Shown: positions 16,050-24,797, counted from the first letter of the stretch. The stretch is 32,214 nt of DNA from DASXPG01 sp036493755 (GCA_036493755.1 DASXPG010000225.1:1-32214); one strand, 5' to 3'. Numbers and translations are program-made. Notes: generated from the sequence alone by a model not told the origin.

Positions 16050-16984
16050 CCGGCCGGCTCCGCGATCAAGGCGCGCATCTCATCGGGCGCCTTTGCGACG
16101 GCGATCCGATGGGTTCTGACTGCGAGCACCACCGAGGTCACGAAGACCAGCGCGCCGGTTGCCACGTGCGCGGTAGTCGGCGTGACGGCGCGCCAGGTCC
16201 AGATGGTCAGGGCGCCCAGGAATATCTGCCAGCTGGTGAGCGCCAGGAGCAGTGCGGCCGGCCGGACCAGCGATGGCGCATCGCCGTGCCGCCGGAAGAT
16301 CCGGATCGCCGACCACATCACCATCACCGTGACGAACACCGCGCCGACCCGATGGGCGAACTGCCACGCCACCAGCGCGCTGGTGAATTCGGGAATCAGC
16401 CGTCCGTTGGCGGTCGGGAAGCCGGGGATCGCCAACCCCGCGCCGGTATGCCGCACGATCGCGCCTAACAGTATCTGCGCGTAGACGACGATGGCCGTCC
16501 AGGTCGCCAGCGAGCGGGTTCCGTCGATGGGGCCGGCGCTGGGCCGGATGTCGGCGAAAGCCGGCGACGTCACCACCGCCATCACCACCGTCAGCGCGAA
16601 GAAAATCTGCGCCAGTCCCGCGTGCGCGACCGACACCGAATCGGGGAGCCGCAGCAGCACCGTCACGCCACCCAGGATGCCTTGCAGCACCACCGCGCCG
16701 ACGAGGCACCAGCCGAGGATGCGGATGCCGCGCCGCGCCCCACTCATCGTCGCAAAGATCGCGAGGAGCACCGTCAGGAAGCCGACCGCCGCCGCGAGCA
16801 GCCGGTGGCCGTGCTCGAAGAGCACGCCCCCCTCCATCCGCGGGAAAACCTGGCCGTACGACAGCGGCCAGTCGGGGACCGCGAGGCCGGAGCCGGTGCT
16901 GGTGACGAGTCCGCCGGCGATGATCAACAGGAAGGTGGCGCAGGCGACCGCCACCGCGAAACGGTGCAGAAACCTGCCGTTCAC
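16046..16984 (-). CDS. ctaA: Haem A synthase, COX15/CtaA family
   Basis: 312 aa. The GTG at 16984 is chosen because it overlaps the stop of the upstream small gene (GTGA) and starts just before the first helix; a longer open frame upstream is not hydrophobic. The protein is a two-fold pseudo-repeat of four-helix bundles. The first half has GGLVTSTGSGLAVPDWPLSYG and the E57-H-G-H-R61 haem/substrate motif, then AHAGLAQ. The second half has VRHTGAGLAIPGFP, FAHRVGA and TTAHVATGA, supplying the other histidine ligands. It oxidises the haem O C8 methyl group to the formyl of haem A for cytochrome aa3/caa3 oxidases. Its stop overlaps the ctaB start. Confidence 0.92.
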   Translation of the reverse strand: MNGRFLHRFAVAVACATFLLIIAGGLVTSTGSGLAVPDWPLSYGQVFPRMEGGVLFEHGHRLLAAAVGFLTVLLAIFATMSGARRGIRILGWCLVGAVVLQGILGGVTVLLRLPDSVSVAHAGLAQIFFALTVVMAVVTSPAFADIRPSAGPIDGTRSLATWTAIVVYAQILLGAIVRHTGAGLAIPGFPTANGRLIPEFTSALVAWQFAHRVGAVFVTVMVMWSAIRIFRRHGDAPSLVRPAALLLALTSWQIFLGALTIWTWRAVTPTTAHVATGALVFVTSVVLAVRTHRIAVAKAPDEMRALIAEPAG

Positions 16985-17169
16985 GTCTTGAGGAATCGGT
17001 TCAGATTGGCGAGGTAGATCGACAGTCCGACGGCAAGAAGGGCGAAGATCACCGATGCCGCGATGTCGAGAACGGCGTGGGTTCCCTGCCAGGAGCGGAA
17101 CATCCAGACCGCGAATGCGGCGCAGAACATGATCGCGGTGGTGATGAGCAGACGGTGAAAATTGATCAC
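16981..17169 (-). CDS. Small two-helix membrane protein upstream of ctaA
   Basis: 62 aa from a GTG at 17169. Two hydrophobic segments (about residues 6-24 and 31-53) are joined by a short loop, WQGTHAVLD, and the protein ends in NRFLKT. Its TGA overlaps the ctaA GTG start (GTGA at 16984-16981), so the two should be translationally coupled. I do not recognise a named family. Being first gene of the haem A operon suggests a role in oxidase assembly or haem A synthase partnering, by position only. Confidence 0.6.
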   Translation of the reverse strand: MINFHRLLITTAIMFCAAFAVWMFRSWQGTHAVLDIAASVIFALLAVGLSIYLANLNRFLKT

Positions 17170-17170
17170 C

Positions 17171-17199
17171 TTGGAAAGGTACTTCCCAGACCCTATCTT
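17171..17199 (+). promoter_or_regulatory. Candidate promoter for the permease, giving a leaderless transcript
   Basis: TTGGAA (17171-17176), a 17-bp spacer and TATCTT (17194-17199) lie in the 36-bp gap between the divergent small-protein and permease starts. The -10 ends only six bases before the permease ATG at 17206, so transcription would begin at or next to the start codon. Confidence 0.4.
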
Positions 17200-17205
17200 C
17201 GCCTG

Positions 17206-18567
17206 ATGAGCGGCGCGGCCGAAACACAGGGATTGGCTGATCGCTGGGGCGAACGATTGCCCCGGCGCCTCGGCCTTCTTTCCGCCATCGCGGTGGTCAT
17301 CGGTTCGACCATCGGCAGCGGGATTTACCGGACGCCCGCACGCATCGCGGAAGCGGTACCGGCACCCGGATGGATGCTGGGCGTCTGGGTGCTGGGCGGT
17401 TTGCTGGCTCTCTGCGGCGCGCTGACCTACGCCGAGCTGGGAGGGATGTTCCCGCGCTCGGGTGGTGTCTTCGTCTACATAAAGGAAGGCTTCGGGCGGA
17501 TGCCGGCCTTCCTCTTCGGCTGGACCGAGCTGGTGGTGATCCGCGCCTCGGCGCTCGGCGCGATCGCGACGGTATTTGCGGAATATCTCCTGAGGTCACT
17601 GGGTTACGATCCCCGGGTCTACGCCGACGCGGTGCACTACGTCGCCGCCGGCGCGATCGCGGTCACGGGAATCTGCAATTACATCGGCGTCGACTGGTCG
17701 GCGCTACTGCTCAATGTCACCACCTGGGTTCGCTACTTCGCGCTCCTCGCCCTGGTTTTTCTGGCCTTTCTTCTGGGTCACGGCGATACCACGCATTTTG
17801 TGCAGGCCGATGGGGTGGTGCACTTCGAGCCGTTCGTGGCATCGCTGGTAGCGGTGCTCTGGGCGTACGACGGCTGGGGAGACGTGTCGTTCGTGGGCGG
17901 CGAGGTCGCCAACCCCGAGCGCAACCTGCCGCGCGCGTTCATCATCGGCACCCTCGGCGTGATCGCGATCTATCTGCTGGTCAACGTCGCCTATCTGTAC
18001 CTGCTCCCGATTTCGCTGGAGCGCCACTCGCCGCTGGTCGCCGCCGATGCCGCGCAGCTCATCATGGGGCGCGCCGGCGTGGCGGCGATCGGCGTGGTGG
18101 TGGTGATTTCAACCTTCGGCACGCTGGCGGGATCGATGCTCACCGGCCCCCGCATCTTTTTCGCGATGGCCGACGCCGGTCTTTTCTTCAAGGGGATCGC
18201 GGCGGTGCACCCCCGCTTCAAGACGCCGTCGCGCGCCATCACCCTGGCCGCGATTCTGGCCATCGCCTACGTGCTGGTGCGCCGCTTCGAAGGCCTTTCC
18301 GACACGTTCGTGCTGGCGATCTGGCCCTTCTACGCACTCGCCGCCGCGTCGGTCATGGTCCTCAGGCGGCGCGATCCCGAACGTCCGCGCCCGGTCCGGA
18401 CGCTGGGCTATCCGCTGCCGCCGCTGATCTTCATCCTGTCAGCAATCCTGATTCTTGCCATCGCCACCAAGGCCAGCCCGCGCGATCCGATCATCGCCTT
18501 CAGCGTCATCCTGACCGGCATCCCGGCCTTCCTTGTCTGGCGCAGCAGACAGCCCGCAAAAGGGTGA
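17206..18567 (+). CDS. APC-family amino-acid permease (LAT/SLC7-like)
   Basis: 453 aa from the ATG at 17206; a longer open frame upstream would overlap the divergent gene and is not hydrophobic. Twelve predicted membrane helices fit the APC fold. The helix-1 substrate-binding break is G33-STIGSGIY-41 followed by RTPA, typical of the LAT/SLC7-like group, and a second family block reads WAYDGWGDVSFVGGEVANPERNLPRA in the middle. It is an inner-membrane amino-acid transporter or exchanger; the substrate cannot be read from sequence. It is divergent from the haem A operon and apparently monocistronic. Confidence 0.88.
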   Translation: MSGAAETQGLADRWGERLPRRLGLLSAIAVVIGSTIGSGIYRTPARIAEAVPAPGWMLGVWVLGGLLALCGALTYAELGGMFPRSGGVFVYIKEGFGRMPAFLFGWTELVVIRASALGAIATVFAEYLLRSLGYDPRVYADAVHYVAAGAIAVTGICNYIGVDWSALLLNVTTWVRYFALLALVFLAFLLGHGDTTHFVQADGVVHFEPFVASLVAVLWAYDGWGDVSFVGGEVANPERNLPRAFIIGTLGVIAIYLLVNVAYLYLLPISLERHSPLVAADAAQLIMGRAGVAAIGVVVVISTFGTLAGSMLTGPRIFFAMADAGLFFKGIAAVHPRFKTPSRAITLAAILAIAYVLVRRFEGLSDTFVLAIWPFYALAAASVMVLRRRDPERPRPVRTLGYPLPPLIFILSAILILAIATKASPRDPIIAFSVILTGIPAFLVWRSRQPAKG

Positions 18568-18595
18568 CCCGGGCGTGGCCGAATCGTGACCCGGG
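18564..18595 (+). promoter_or_regulatory. Paired 10-bp direct repeats upstream of the second receptor promoter
   Basis: GTGACCCGGG occurs at 18564-18573 (overlapping the permease stop) and at 18586-18595, 22 bp apart, i.e. about two helical turns. The second copy ends six bases before the -35 TTGACG. This spacing suits an activator bound on one DNA face. The two CCCGGG cores could instead pair in RNA as a weak permease terminator. Confidence 0.35.
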
Positions 18596-18601
18596 GCTTC
18601 C

Positions 18602-18630
18602 TTGACGCCTCCCTTACCGGCAGATACTTT
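18602..18630 (+). promoter_or_regulatory. Sigma70-type promoter of the second TonB-dependent receptor
   Basis: TTGACG (18602-18607), a 17-bp spacer and TACTTT (18625-18630; the T1, A2 and T6 positions are kept). The leader to the ATG at 18686 would be about 48 nt and contains GGGAG as the ribosome binding site. Confidence 0.5.
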
Positions 18631-18685
18631 CGCCTCGCTTGCATACTCTGATCGACAAACAAAACATCAGGTCGGGAGCGTAATT

Positions 18686-21600
18686 ATGGGCGTTGCTACG
18701 GCGCGGACCTTCGTGCTTCGCGTGGGCGTGGCGTTTCTTGCCCTGGCTGGGCTGACGGCGGCGGATGCCTCACGGGCGCATGCCCAGGGCATCACCTCCT
18801 CGGGCCTGCGCGGCAAGGTCACCGACACCCAGGGCCAGGCCATTTCCGGCGCCACGGTCGAGATGATCGGCGCCGAAACCGGCCAGCGCTATCAGGGCCC
18901 AACCGGCTCCGACGGCGGCTTCTTCCTCACCAACATTCCGGTCGGCAGCTACAGCGTGCAGGTCCGCGCCATCGGCTTCCGGCCGGTGCGGCGCAACGGC
19001 GTCGTCCTCAGCCTGGGCGCGACGGGCACGCAGAACTTCCAGCTCGAGGCATCCACCGTCGAGGTCGCGGCCATCACCACGACCGTGCCGCTCGAGGCCA
19101 ATGACGTCCTCTCCCCCGCCCGCACCGGGCCGGGCGCGCTGGTCAGCGATTCGATGGTTCGCCGGCTGCCTTCGCTCAACCGCAGCTTCGCCGACTTCAT
19201 CGCGACGGTGCCGCAGGTGGTGGACAACGGCAGCGGGCCTTCGATCTCCGGGCAGAATAACCGCTACAACAACATCCAGATCGACGGCAGCGTGAACAAC
19301 GACCTTTTCGGCCTGGCCGGCAGCGGCACGCCGGGCGGGCAGGCCAACGCGCGCCCAATCTCGGTCGAGGCGATCCGCGAGTTCCAGGTGCTGATCGCGC
19401 CGTACGATGTGCGGCAGGGCGGTTTCACCGGCGGCCTGGTCAACGCGATCACCCGCTCGGGCACCAACGAGTGGCACGGCTCGCTCTTCGGCTACTGGCA
19501 GGGGACGTCGATTCTCGGCCAGAACCTGGTGGGCCGCGACAGCCTGGGGAATTCGGTCACCTCGTTTTTCCAGCGGCAGTGGGGCGCGACGGTGGGCGGC
19601 CCGATCATCCACGACAAGCTCTTCTTCTTCGGCAACTTCGAGCCCCAGACCAAGACGGCGCCCTTCACCGGCCTCAGCATCGGCAGCGACACGAGCGGCG
19701 GCAAGGACTCCGTCGGTATCGGTATCCGCGCCGGGACGGCCTTGCGCGTCTCGCAGATCGTGAAGGACAGCAGCACGGCGTGGGGCGGCGTGGCCTACGA
19801 TCCGGGCGGCATCGGCGCGCCGGTGCTGTCGACCCCGGCCACCAACGCCTTCATGAAGCTGACCTGGCAGCCGGCGGTGAATAACACCGTGGAGTTTTCG
19901 TACAACCACGTGGACGGCTCCAACGACATCTTCGCCCACAACTCGACCACCGCGATCACCAGTTCGCAGCTCAATGGCTACGAGCTGGGGAACGCCGGCT
20001 ACAAGCAGGCCAACACCACCAACACCTATCGGGCGATCTGGACCCGCCCCTTCGGCTCGCATTTCAACAACGAGATGATCCTCGCCGACCAGCACATCTT
20101 TGACCATCGCGAAGTGCCGGCGGTGTTCCCGCTGGTCCTCGTGGGCGGCGATCGCGGCCAGCCGGTGGCGGCTAATGCGAGCCCGGCGACCAACGTCAGC
20201 TTCGGCAGCGAGCGGGCGTCGCAGGGTAACAGCCTCGACCAGAAGATCATCGAGATCAGCGACAACCTCACCATCACGCTGGGCACCAAGCACCTGCTGA
20301 CCGTGGGGACGCATAACGAGCTGTTCAAGTTCCACAACGTCTTCTTCTCGGGCAGCTACGGTCTCTGGTCGTTCCGCGATACCACCGCGCTGCTGGCGCG
20401 CAATCCCTTCCGCTACGAGATCTTCGAGCCGGTGCAGCCGCTCAGCTCGCCGGTCTGCGCGGTGAATCCGCTGCTCTGCGCCGCGGGCGCCACCGGAAAC
20501 GGGCCGATCGCCGACTTCCACGTGAACCAGCTCGGCGGCTATGTCCAGGACCGCTTCCAGCCCAATCCGCGGCTGAACCTGACCCTGGGCGTCCGGGTCG
20601 ACGCGCCGATGATGAACAGCCCGGCCTACAACATCGGCCTCGACACGGCCAGGATCGTGAACGGCCCGCGCACCGGGCAGGCGATGGGGATCAACACCCA
20701 GTCCAGCTTCCCCACCAGCAATCCGCTCTGGTCGCCGCGGTTCGGCTTCAACTACGACGTAAAGGGAAACGGCCAGACCATGCTGCGCGGCGGCCTCGGC
20801 GTCTTCAGCGGCCGGCCCCCGTACGTCTGGCTCTCCAACGCCTTCGTGAACACCGGCCTCGAGCAGGTCGACCTGCTCTGCGACGCGAGCCTCTCGGCCG
20901 GCGGCGGTCTCCTCGACAGCGTCCCGGCATTCACCGCCAACGTCGCCAACATGCCCAACAAGTGCGGCGGCACCAGCGCCCAGGGCTCGGCGGCGGCGTC
21001 GGTCGTGTACTTCAACAAGAACTTCCACCTGCCGCAGGACGGCCGCGTTTCGGTCGGCCTCGACCAGCGGTTGCCGTGGAACATGACCGCGACCTTCGAC
21101 GCCATGTACACCAAGTGGCTGAACGCCGTCTACCTGACTGACGTCAACGTCGTGCCGGGCGGCTTCTCCGTCGGCGAAGGCAACCGCCAGCTGTACGGCA
21201 CCTTCTCGGGAACCAGCGCCACGGCGACGGTCCGGCGGGAGACCAACGCCTTCCGCGGCGTGATCCTCCAGGAGAACAGCAACAAGGACTACCAGTACCA
21301 GTTCACCATCGGCTTGCAGAAGCGCTTCAGCAACGGCCTGGAGTTCAACGGCGGCTATACCTATGCCCGGGCCTACGACCTGATGTCGCTGACGTCGAGC
21401 ATCTCGAACTCGAACCTCAACTTCGCCGTGCTCGACGGAACGCTGGACAACCGCAACCTGCGGCCCGCGGCCTTCGACGTCCCGAACCGGGTCACCTTCT
21501 CGGTCACCGGCAACCTGCCGTTCAAGCTCCGCGGCTCGCTCGAGTACTTCGGCCGATCCGGCACGCCGTACGCGTACGTCTATGCCAACGACGTCAACGG

Positions 21601-22087
21601 CGACGGCTACTCCGGCCAGGACCCGGTCTACGTTCCGCTGAATGCGAACGACATCCAGATGTGCCCGTTGACCGGCGCCTGCACCGCGGGATCGCAGGAT
21701 CCGGCGGCCTACGCGCAGCTGAATGCGTACATCAAAGCCGAGCCCTGCCTGGCCTCTCAGCGCGGCAAGATCATGCAGCGCACCAGCTGCCGGAACCCGT
21801 GGCAGAGCATGGTGAACGGCCAGCTGACCAAGGGCATCTCGACTTTCCATGGCCAGTCGATCGAGCTGACGGCCGAGGTCTTTAACCTGCTTTCGATGCT
21901 GGGCGTGGGCGGCAAGATCTCTACCACCTCGAGCTTCGAAGAGACCAACCTGCTCAGCCTGAGCCGGTACAACGCCGCCGCCGGCCGCGGCGTCTACACC
22001 CTCGCGACCTCGCTCGCCAACCTGCGCCGCGTGGACATCAGCGCCTCGCGGTGGAGGATGCTGCTGGGAGCGCGGTACAACTTCTAG
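18686..22087 (+). CDS. TonB-dependent receptor, CarboxypepD_reg-like plus plug plus barrel (Oar-like)
   Basis: 1133 aa. The ATG at 18686 is chosen for its GGGAG seven bases upstream and the signal peptide that follows, with predicted cleavage AHA|QGITS after residue 33, giving Gln at +1. Residues about 40-117 are a CarboxypepD_reg-like domain (LRGKVTDTQGQAISGATVEM, FFLTNIPVGSYSVQV). A plug follows, with RRLPSLNRSFADFIATVPQV, NNRYNNIQIDGSVNNDLFGL and GFTGGLVNAITRSGTNEWHGS. The large barrel then ends in LGARYNF with the terminal Phe of outer-membrane barrels. It belongs to the same broad architecture as the receptor at 3877 but is divergent in sequence, and it stands alone between its own promoter and a strong terminator. 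Ligand unknown. Confidence 0.88.
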   Translation: MGVATARTFVLRVGVAFLALAGLTAADASRAHAQGITSSGLRGKVTDTQGQAISGATVEMIGAETGQRYQGPTGSDGGFFLTNIPVGSYSVQVRAIGFRPVRRNGVVLSLGATGTQNFQLEASTVEVAAITTTVPLEANDVLSPARTGPGALVSDSMVRRLPSLNRSFADFIATVPQVVDNGSGPSISGQNNRYNNIQIDGSVNNDLFGLAGSGTPGGQANARPISVEAIREFQVLIAPYDVRQGGFTGGLVNAITRSGTNEWHGSLFGYWQGTSILGQNLVGRDSLGNSVTSFFQRQWGATVGGPIIHDKLFFFGNFEPQTKTAPFTGLSIGSDTSGGKDSVGIGIRAGTALRVSQIVKDSSTAWGGVAYDPGGIGAPVLSTPATNAFMKLTWQPAVNNTVEFSYNHVDGSNDIFAHNSTTAITSSQLNGYELGNAGYKQANTTNTYRAIWTRPFGSHFNNEMILADQHIFDHREVPAVFPLVLVGGDRGQPVAANASPATNVSFGSERASQGNSLDQKIIEISDNLTITLGTKHLLTVGTHNELFKFHNVFFSGSYGLWSFRDTTALLARNPFRYEIFEPVQPLSSPVCAVNPLLCAAGATGNGPIADFHVNQLGGYVQDRFQPNPRLNLTLGVRVDAPMMNSPAYNIGLDTARIVNGPRTGQAMGINTQSSFPTSNPLWSPRFGFNYDVKGNGQTMLRGGLGVFSGRPPYVWLSNAFVNTGLEQVDLLCDASLSAGGGLLDSVPAFTANVANMPNKCGGTSAQGSAAASVVYFNKNFHLPQDGRVSVGLDQRLPWNMTATFDAMYTKWLNAVYLTDVNVVPGGFSVGEGNRQLYGTFSGTSATATVRRETNAFRGVILQENSNKDYQYQFTIGLQKRFSNGLEFNGGYTYARAYDLMSLTSSISNSNLNFAVLDGTLDNRNLRPAAFDVPNRVTFSVTGNLPFKLRGSLEYFGRSGTPYAYVYANDVNGDGYSGQDPVYVPLNANDIQMCPLTGACTAGSQDPAAYAQLNAYIKAEPCLASQRGKIMQRTSCRNPWQSMVNGQLTKGISTFHGQSIELTAEVFNLLSMLGVGGKISTTSSFEETNLLSLSRYNAAAGRGVYTLATSLANLRRVDISASRWRMLLGARYNF

Positions 22088-22091
22088 GGCG

Positions 22092-22121
22092 CTAGACCGC
22101 TAGACTGCTTGATTGCTTGAC
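22092..22121. repeat. Degenerate 8-bp tandem repeat, left arm
   Basis: Four units read CTAGACCG, CTAGACTG, CTTGATTG and CTTGAC. The last 19 bases are an inverted copy of 22161-22179, with a single G-U position, so the arms can extend the terminator hairpin or form a cruciform. Confidence 0.7.
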
Positions 22122-22126
22122 AAAAC

Positions 22127-22152
22127 AAAGGCCCCGGATCAGCGGGGCCTTT
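22127..22152. terminator. Bidirectional terminator between the receptor and lptG
   Basis: AAAGGCCCC (22127-22135) pairs perfectly with GGGGCCTTT (22144-22152) around an 8-base loop. The A and T ends give a short U-tract on both strands, which suits the convergent genes on either side. Confidence 0.8.
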
Positions 22153-22160
22153 GCCTAACG

Positions 22161-22184
22161 GTCAAGCAGTCAAGCAGTCAAGCT
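22161..22184. repeat. 8-bp tandem repeat, right arm
   Basis: Three units, GTCAAGCA, GTCAAGCA and GTCAAGCT, are the inverted counterpart of the left arm. The last unit runs into the lptG stop codon (22185-22183). Confidence 0.75.
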
Positions 22185-23268
22185 ACGTCCTCGCCCTGCT
22201 CATCAGCACGATCCCCGCTAATCCGAACCCCGCATTCGGTATCCAGGCCGCGACCAGTGGCGGCAACACCCCGCCCGATCCCACCGCGCGGGCGATCTGC
22301 ACCGACATCAGGAACACCACCGTGGTCGCGAGGCTCACGGCGACGCCGTACGCCGGCCCGCTGCGGCTGCCGGTCGCGCCCAGTGGCGCGCCAAAGAGGG
22401 CGATGACGATGCACGTCACCGGAATCGCGATCTTGAGCGCCCGCTCGACCTTCAGCTTGTTGGCGTCGCTCCCCGAGCGCTCCAGCGTCTGCACGTAATG
22501 ACCCAGCTCGTTGTAGTTCATCTGGTCGGGCGCCTTGGGTTCGGAGAGGAGATCCTCGGGCCGCTCGTTCAGCGCCCGCTGGCGCATCGAGTTGAAGGTG
22601 AAGGCGATTTCGCGGTCGGGTCCCATGAACAGCCGCAGCGCGCCGTTCAGGAGCGTCCAGCCCTTGGTGGTATAGACGGCGCTGTTCGCGTTCAGGAAAT
22701 AGCCGGGGAACTCCGGTCCCGTTCCCTGACGCTCGATCTGGACGTCGCGCATCCGCTTCTGCGGGGCGATCAGCTCGCCGATGGCATAGGTCCGTCCGCC
22801 GTCGGCGCGGTAGATGAAATTGGTCCGCGTGGTCTGCGAATGAATCTCGCGCTCGCCCAGCAGCTCGGACCGGCGCTGGTTGGCGAAGGGCACCCACTCG
22901 CCCACGGTGAATGCGAACACCGCCGCCAGCGCCGCGAGGGCAAAGACCGGGGCGATCATCCGCTGGAACGAGATCCCCGACGCCTTTGCCGCGGTGATCT
23001 CCGAGTGCCGCGACAGCGCGCCGGTCGAGAAGACCGTGGCGAAGAGCACCGCCGCCGGGATAATGAAGAAGATCTGTTCGACCATGGTGAAGGCGTAGGC
23101 TTCGGCGATGGCCTTGGGCGGGATGTTGCGCGACAGGTAGCGATCGATGTTGTCGGTGAGCTGGATGAGCACCGTGAAAATCGGAAATCCCAGCAGCGTG
23201 ATCACGAAGATCCGCAGGAATTCCCGCGACACGTAGGCATCGAGCAGCCGGAAGGGATGGGTTCTCAC
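22183..23268 (-). CDS. lptG: LptG/LptF-family permease of the LPS export ABC transporter (second gene)
   Basis: 361 aa from a GTG at 23268 that overlaps the upstream permease stop (GTGA). The longer open frame through the first permease gene is a shadow. Layout is that of the LptF/G family: three N-terminal membrane helices (LLDAYVSREFLRIFVITLLGFPIF, the EQIFFIIPAAVLFATVFSTGALSRHSEITAAKASG coupling region), a periplasmic beta-jellyroll (about 130-260), and three C-terminal helices. With LptB (not in the window) the pair extracts lipopolysaccharide from the inner membrane and feeds the Lpt bridge. Which of the two is F or G is assigned mainly by gene order. Confidence 0.85.
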   Translation of the reverse strand: MRTHPFRLLDAYVSREFLRIFVITLLGFPIFTVLIQLTDNIDRYLSRNIPPKAIAEAYAFTMVEQIFFIIPAAVLFATVFSTGALSRHSEITAAKASGISFQRMIAPVFALAALAAVFAFTVGEWVPFANQRRSELLGEREIHSQTTRTNFIYRADGGRTYAIGELIAPQKRMRDVQIERQGTGPEFPGYFLNANSAVYTTKGWTLLNGALRLFMGPDREIAFTFNSMRQRALNERPEDLLSEPKAPDQMNYNELGHYVQTLERSGSDANKLKVERALKIAIPVTCIVIALFGAPLGATGSRSGPAYGVAVSLATTVVFLMSVQIARAVGSGGVLPPLVAAWIPNAGFGLAGIVLMSRART

Positions 23269-24797
23269 CGGCCCAGCCGTCTGGCCGCGCGGCGCCGCCG
23301 GCGGGTCTGGAGCCAGTCGCCGAACATGCCGCCGCGGGCGCTGGCCCGCTCGTAGCCCAGCCTGAGGAAGAGGATCGAGCCGATGGCGGTCATCAGCAGG
23401 TTGGGCGCCCACATCGACCAGAAGGGCGTGATCACGCCGCGGTCGGCGAGCGACTCGCCGCCGATCAGCCCGATGTAGTAGAAGCCGAAGATCGCCACGC
23501 TGGCGCCGATTACCAGCCCGATGCCGCCGCGTGGAAAGCGCAGCGCGATGGGCGCGCCGATCAGCACGAAGACGACGCACGACACCGCGAGCGAGTACTT
23601 CTTGTGGATCTCCACCATATAGCTCGCCGCGCGCTGCGCCGAGGCGCGGCGCTGCGCCTCGATGGACGCCAGCGTCGCCCGCAGCTGGATACCGGCGGGA
23701 TCGGGCGCGATGTGCATCGGCCCACGCAGAATACTGTCCCGGCGCGTCGCCGACGGGGCGAGGGGCGGGAACTGCCGCGTCCTTCCCATCACCGGCTCGG
23801 CGTGGGCTTCGGGCGGCACCAGGCTCTTGCTGACGTGCTTGAGGAGCGAGCAGTAGACCGCGGTGAGCGAGGTGCGCGGCACCGGGCGCGCGGTGTCGCC
23901 CCTGGGCTGGTTCACGCCGACCAGCGCCAGCGCATCCTTCTCGATGGCGCGCTGCCGCTGGATCACGAGCGACGCGCCCTGGCGCAGCTCGCCGCGCACC
24001 GCCGCTTCCATCTCGCACAGCGACATCTCGCGGTCGCTGCGGATATCGTTGTCACCGCTGCGCTCGAGGCGGTTGCCGACGTTGCCGACGCGCACCAGGT
24101 CGGTGTGGTAGAAAATCCGCCGGAACGACTCCGCCTGGGTCCGGTCGTAGTCGTGGATGTAACCGTCGAACAGCGTGAGGTAGAGATCGGTACGCTCGTC
24201 GTTCAGCCGCATGAAGCCGCTGTCGGCGTAAATCGTCCGGCGGCGCGTCGCGTTGCCGAGATCGTAAATCACCACATCGCGCATCTTGTCCGAGGCCGGA
24301 TCGATCCGGCCGGCGCGGAGAAAGAGCTGCTGCGGGACGACTTCGTTCACCGCCTGTTCGCGCAGCACGAACGAAGGCTTCTTCCGCTCGATGTCGATGA
24401 GGAGATTCTTGAGCTGGTGGTTGCTGCGCGGCAGCACCTGGTCGACGAAGGCGAACTCGGCCAGTGCCACCACGCAAAAACCGAGCAGCACCGGCCGCAT
24501 CATCCGGCCGAGGTTGATGCCGCTGGCCTTGAGGGCCGTCACCTCGGCATCCTGGCCCAGGCGGGTGAACGCCTGAAGGACGGCGACGAGGCAGGCCATC
24601 GGGACGGTCCTCGCGAGGATAAAAGGAATGGAAAGGCCGAAGACCGAGGCGATCACCCCCCAGGGGAGGCCCTTCCCAATGAGATCGCCGAACCGCCGCG
24701 CCACCTGGTTGAGGAGGAGCAGGCCGGTAAGCGCGCCGAGGGCAAAAGTGAACGGCCCGACGTGCTCCCGCAGCAGGTACCGGCTGAGAATCTTCAC
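23265..24797 (-). CDS. lptF: LptF/LptG-family permease (first gene), with long periplasmic region
   Basis: 510 aa from the ATG at 24797. N-terminal membrane block MKILSRYLLREHVGPFTFALG, then ARTVPMACLVAVLQAFTRLGQDAEVTALKASGI with the cytoplasmic coupling segment, a periplasmic jellyroll, and C-terminal helices (SLAVSCVVFVLIGAPIALRFPRGG and onward). At 510 residues it is well over the usual about 360-430. The extra length is a linker around residues 255-390, rich in Arg, Ala and charged residues, between the jellyroll and the fourth helix. It is first of the lptF-lptG pair and divergent from sprA, sharing a 93-bp promoter region. Confidence 0.85.
   Translation of the reverse strand: MKILSRYLLREHVGPFTFALGALTGLLLLNQVARRFGDLIGKGLPWGVIASVFGLSIPFILARTVPMACLVAVLQAFTRLGQDAEVTALKASGINLGRMMRPVLLGFCVVALAEFAFVDQVLPRSNHQLKNLLIDIERKKPSFVLREQAVNEVVPQQLFLRAGRIDPASDKMRDVVIYDLGNATRRRTIYADSGFMRLNDERTDLYLTLFDGYIHDYDRTQAESFRRIFYHTDLVRVGNVGNRLERSGDNDIRSDREMSLCEMEAAVRGELRQGASLVIQRQRAIEKDALALVGVNQPRGDTARPVPRTSLTAVYCSLLKHVSKSLVPPEAHAEPVMGRTRQFPPLAPSATRRDSILRGPMHIAPDPAGIQLRATLASIEAQRRASAQRAASYMVEIHKKYSLAVSCVVFVLIGAPIALRFPRGGIGLVIGASVAIFGFYYIGLIGGESLADRGVITPFWSMWAPNLLMTAIGSILFLRLGYERASARGGMFGDWLQTRRRRRAARRLGR

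Noticed and set aside
18770..21850. Open minus-strand frame of over 1000 codons opposite the second TonB receptor
   Set aside because: Same reason: composition-driven antisense shadow with low-complexity Arg/Val/Gly translation and no start signal.
22092..22184. Short CRISPR-like array
   Set aside because: Units are 7-8 bp, directly abutting and inverted around a terminator; there are no spacers and no cas genes.
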